Positions 62,019 to 64,000 of a stretch of 64,000 bases of DNA are shown piece after piece (positions within the stretch are counted from its first letter, which is position 1; the number at the start of each line of letters is the position of its first letter). The notes under the pieces are model-generated. The model saw nothing but the letters and a program-made list of their open reading frames with translations, had not been told where the DNA came from and ran no database searches. A program made the position numbers and the translations under genes. The stretch comes from Dasania marina DSM 21967 (GTDB taxonomy: Bacteria > Pseudomonadota > Gammaproteobacteria > Pseudomonadales > Dasaniaceae), in assembly GCF_000373485.1 (NCBI RefSeq), contig NZ_KB891576.1:558001-622000 (forward strand), in the 5' to 3' direction.

Positions 62019-64000
62019 CTATTGCTGACCATCTCTTATCCACGCCTTAATGATATCGATTTCACTGGCACTTAAAGGCGTCACTTCAGACCCTCCACCG
62101 CCGCTAGGCCCCATAGAGGCACTACAGGTTTGAATGTTGGTTTCTATACAGGTGTAGCTACTATTTATTAAGCTGATTCTTGATTTTATAGTGCCTTCAC
62201 TGTGGCAGCTAGCACAAGTATTAGTATCGCCTACGGTACCTCTCACCCTATTAATTAAACCCTCACCGGCACCATCACCATTGCTAGCAGCGATATTATC
62301 GGCATAGGAAACATCGGTAGTTACCGACGCTGAAGCGGCCGATGCCGCAGAGCTAATACCATTGCAGCTTGCGGTAACAGTAAATGTGTAAGCCTTATTA
62401 CCCGTTAATCCCGAAACAGCATCGCTAGCCGCCGTAGTGCTGGCGTTAGCACGTAAGCCCGAAGGCTTGACGATATAGCTGGCTGTGTTATTACAGCTTA
62501 CCGCATAACTAGCCACAGTAATTTGGCTGGCACTATTCACCGTAGCGCTAATAGTGGTGGGTGCTGCCGGTTGTGTGGCACCGGTATCCGCAGCGGCGGC
62601 CGACTCATGCCCACCGGCAACAGCTGTCACCGTATAGCTATATTGATTACCACTAGATCGGGTATCTGTGTAAGTCACAGTGGGTGCTGTAACCGTGGTT
62701 GCAAGAGTACCATCGCGATAAATATTATAGCTGTCTATATCGCCACCGGGCGATGTCCAGCTTAAGTCTATTTGTGTAGTGCTGGTACCGTCAGATGCGG
62801 TGAAGCTGGTGGGGGCTGCAGGAGTAGTGGTTGCTGTTGCCGCCACGGTATCGTTTGACTCAACGCTGTTGTAAACCGCCCTCACTGTGTAGCTGTAGTC
62901 AGTGCCTGAAGACAGGCCAGTGTTGCTATAGCTAACGGTGGGCGCGCTAACATTCGCCACATTTACACCATCCCTATACACATAATAACTATCGACATTA
63001 CCGGCAGCTGCCGACCAACTTAAATTGATTTGGCTAGTGCTTATTGTGGTAGCGCTTAAACCTGAAGGATCGTTAGGCTGGGTGGTGATGTTAATAATAC
63101 TAGTAGCGGAATCAATTCCTTGCCTTGCTTTAATGCTATAGCTGTAATTGGTAGCCGGGCTAACGGTGTTATCGCTAACACTACAGCAAGCTACTGTGGT
63201 TAAACTCGCAAAGGTGCCACCATTAACCCTACGCTCAATAACAAAGTTTCTATCTACCTTGGCGACGGGTGTAGTCCAGTGAAAATCCACTTGGCTGATC
63301 GTGGCCGCATCTTCTGTTAATGCGGTAGGTGTTAGCGATAACGTGGTGTCGGTAGCTAAAGCCGTCTGTGCGGTTAACCGCGGCTCCTTACCTGGCTCAG
63401 CACTAGTGTAGATGGCTTCTATTTGGTATTGGTAAGTAGAACTATTCTTCAAATTACTGTCGGTATAACTTGTTGACCCTGCTGGAACGGTTACTAAAAG
63501 CTCCGCTGCTGCACCATCTTTACTACGATAAATATTGTAACCTTCATCCGTAAACGCAACGGGAGGCCCCCAACTTAGATTAATCTCAGTAGCATCATTA
63601 ATATTATCTATAATGGCGGTTAAGTTAGTTGCTTCGGCAGCAGTAGCAGCATCAGTAGTGTAACTAACGCCCGGATTATCAGAGACTGCCGATTCTTTTT
63701 CTAATGAGCCGCCATTATCACTGACTGTGGTGACGTAATAGCTATAACTGGTATCAGATGCACGGTTTGTATCTGAATAATTGGTTTGCGTTTTTGGCAC
63801 AGGACTAATCTTAATATCATCCCGGTAAACCATATACGCATCAAAGTTGCCTCCTGCTGCATTCCAACTCAGATTTATATCACTACGGCTATCGTTACCC
63901 GGCGTTAGCGTTAAACCGCTAGGTGCTAAAGGCCTGGTGCTTTGCGTAGCGCTATTAGACAAGGGCGATTCTTGCACAACATCATTGGCGGTAACTGTGT
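62019..64000 (-). CDS. Fibronectin type III repeat protein with C-terminal CxxCH haem motif, N-terminus beyond window
   Basis: The frame is open for at least 660 codons to the window edge with no stop, so the N-terminus is missing. About six FN3 modules are visible, each with the LSW core and a Y-x-V-Y-R-D turn (INLSWSAAAGNVDSYYVY; IDLSWTSPGGDIDSYNIY). The last 80 residues carry CASCH, a c-type haem site, and a helix SEIDIIKAWIRDGQQ like the end of cytochrome c domains. It is probably an exported, surface or periplasmic protein with adhesive modules and a redox tail. It is co-directional with the hydrolase 18 bp downstream. Confidence 0.88.
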   Translation of the reverse strand, partial: TVTANDVVQESPLSNSATQSTRPLAPSGLTLTPGNDSRSDINLSWNAAGGNFDAYMVYRDDIKISPVPKTQTNYSDTNRASDTSYSYYVTTVSDNGGSLEKESAVSDNPGVSYTTDAATAAEATNLTAIIDNINDATEINLSWGPPVAFTDEGYNIYRSKDGAAAELLVTVPAGSTSYTDSNLKNSSTYQYQIEAIYTSAEPGKEPRLTAQTALATDTTLSLTPTALTEDAATISQVDFHWTTPVAKVDRNFVIERRVNGGTFASLTTVACCSVSDNTVSPATNYSYSIKARQGIDSATSIINITTQPNDPSGLSATTISTSQINLSWSAAAGNVDSYYVYRDGVNVANVSAPTVSYSNTGLSSGTDYSYTVRAVYNSVESNDTVAATATTTPAAPTSFTASDGTSTTQIDLSWTSPGGDIDSYNIYRDGTLATTVTAPTVTYTDTRSSGNQYSYTVTAVAGGHESAAAADTGATQPAAPTTISATVNSASQITVASYAVSCNNTASYIVKPSGLRANASTTAASDAVSGLTGNKAYTFTVTASCNGISSAASAASASVTTDVSYADNIAASNGDGAGEGLINRVRGTVGDTNTCASCHSEGTIKSRISLINSSYTCIETNIQTCSASMGPSGGGGSEVTPLSASEIDIIKAWIRDGQQ

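Noticed and set aside
1-64000. tRNA, rRNA, CRISPR array, transposon or prophage
   Set aside because: No cloverleaf-like T-loop sequences, regular spaced repeats, transposase or phage genes were recognised on reading either strand.

Overview
The window looks like the chromosome of a marine gammaproteobacterium. The evidence is gene families typical of that class (DUF5062, DUF2986, DUF1456/YehS, DUF2489, TesB, a one-piece iron-sulfur serine dehydratase) together with a TonB-dependent receptor and many acyl-CoA enzymes. A relative of the Cellvibrionales or Spongiibacteraceae is my guess from gene content only. No rRNA, tRNA, CRISPR array, insertion sequence or phage gene was recognised.

Positions 1-31,000 are ordinary mixed chromosome: a truncated sodium:solute symporter, an endonuclease/exonuclease/phosphatase-fold protein, a cold-shock protein between two decayed genes (a siderophore-interacting protein and an N5-(carboxyethyl)ornithine synthase-like enzyme), a cation P-type ATPase, an RND efflux pump with its adaptor, a lytic transglycosylase, a MaoC-type hydratase, an RNA methyltransferase, acyl-CoA thioesterase II, a shikimate-kinase-like gene overlapping a serine ammonia-lyase, a 3-hydroxyisobutyrate dehydrogenase-like gene, a lone PhnD-like binding protein, a McbG/Qnr-like pentapeptide protein and an amidohydrolase lipoprotein.

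Positions 31,100-61,060 form a catabolic island. Five genes fit aerobic carnitine breakdown: a CaiD-like hydratase and L-carnitine dehydrogenase (31.1-33.0 kb), a CdhR-like GlxA/AraC regulator (54.9 kb), a CdhC-like dehydrocarnitine cleavage enzyme (56.2 kb) and acetoacetyl-CoA synthetase (59.1 kb), which would recover the acetoacetate that CdhC releases. An acyl-CoA dehydrogenase divergent from its own etfBA pair (43.8-47.0 kb) could, with the CaiD-like enzyme, feed gamma-butyrobetaine into carnitine. A tight minus-strand operon (48.7-54.3 kb: acyl-CoA dehydrogenase, family III CoA-transferase, MmgE/PrpD, MaoC hydratase, CitE-type lyase) has the gene content of the Pseudomonas itaconate degradation locus. 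A second minus-strand cassette (33.4-39.2 kb: PcaC-like protein, flavin reductase, aldehyde dehydrogenase, RidA, alpha/beta hydrolase, luciferase-like monooxygenase, tautomerase) resembles the Rut and Pyr two-component ring-opening systems, with unknown substrate. A TonB receptor and a TPR-sulfotransferase lie between them. A short motif, GTCGAAAATA and near copies, tandem at about 20-21 bp spacing in two divergent promoter regions and single ahead of cdhC, may tie parts of the island to one regulator.

Positions 61,089-64,000 hold an alpha/beta-hydrolase lipoprotein and a fibronectin type III repeat protein ending in a CxxCH haem motif, cut by the window end.
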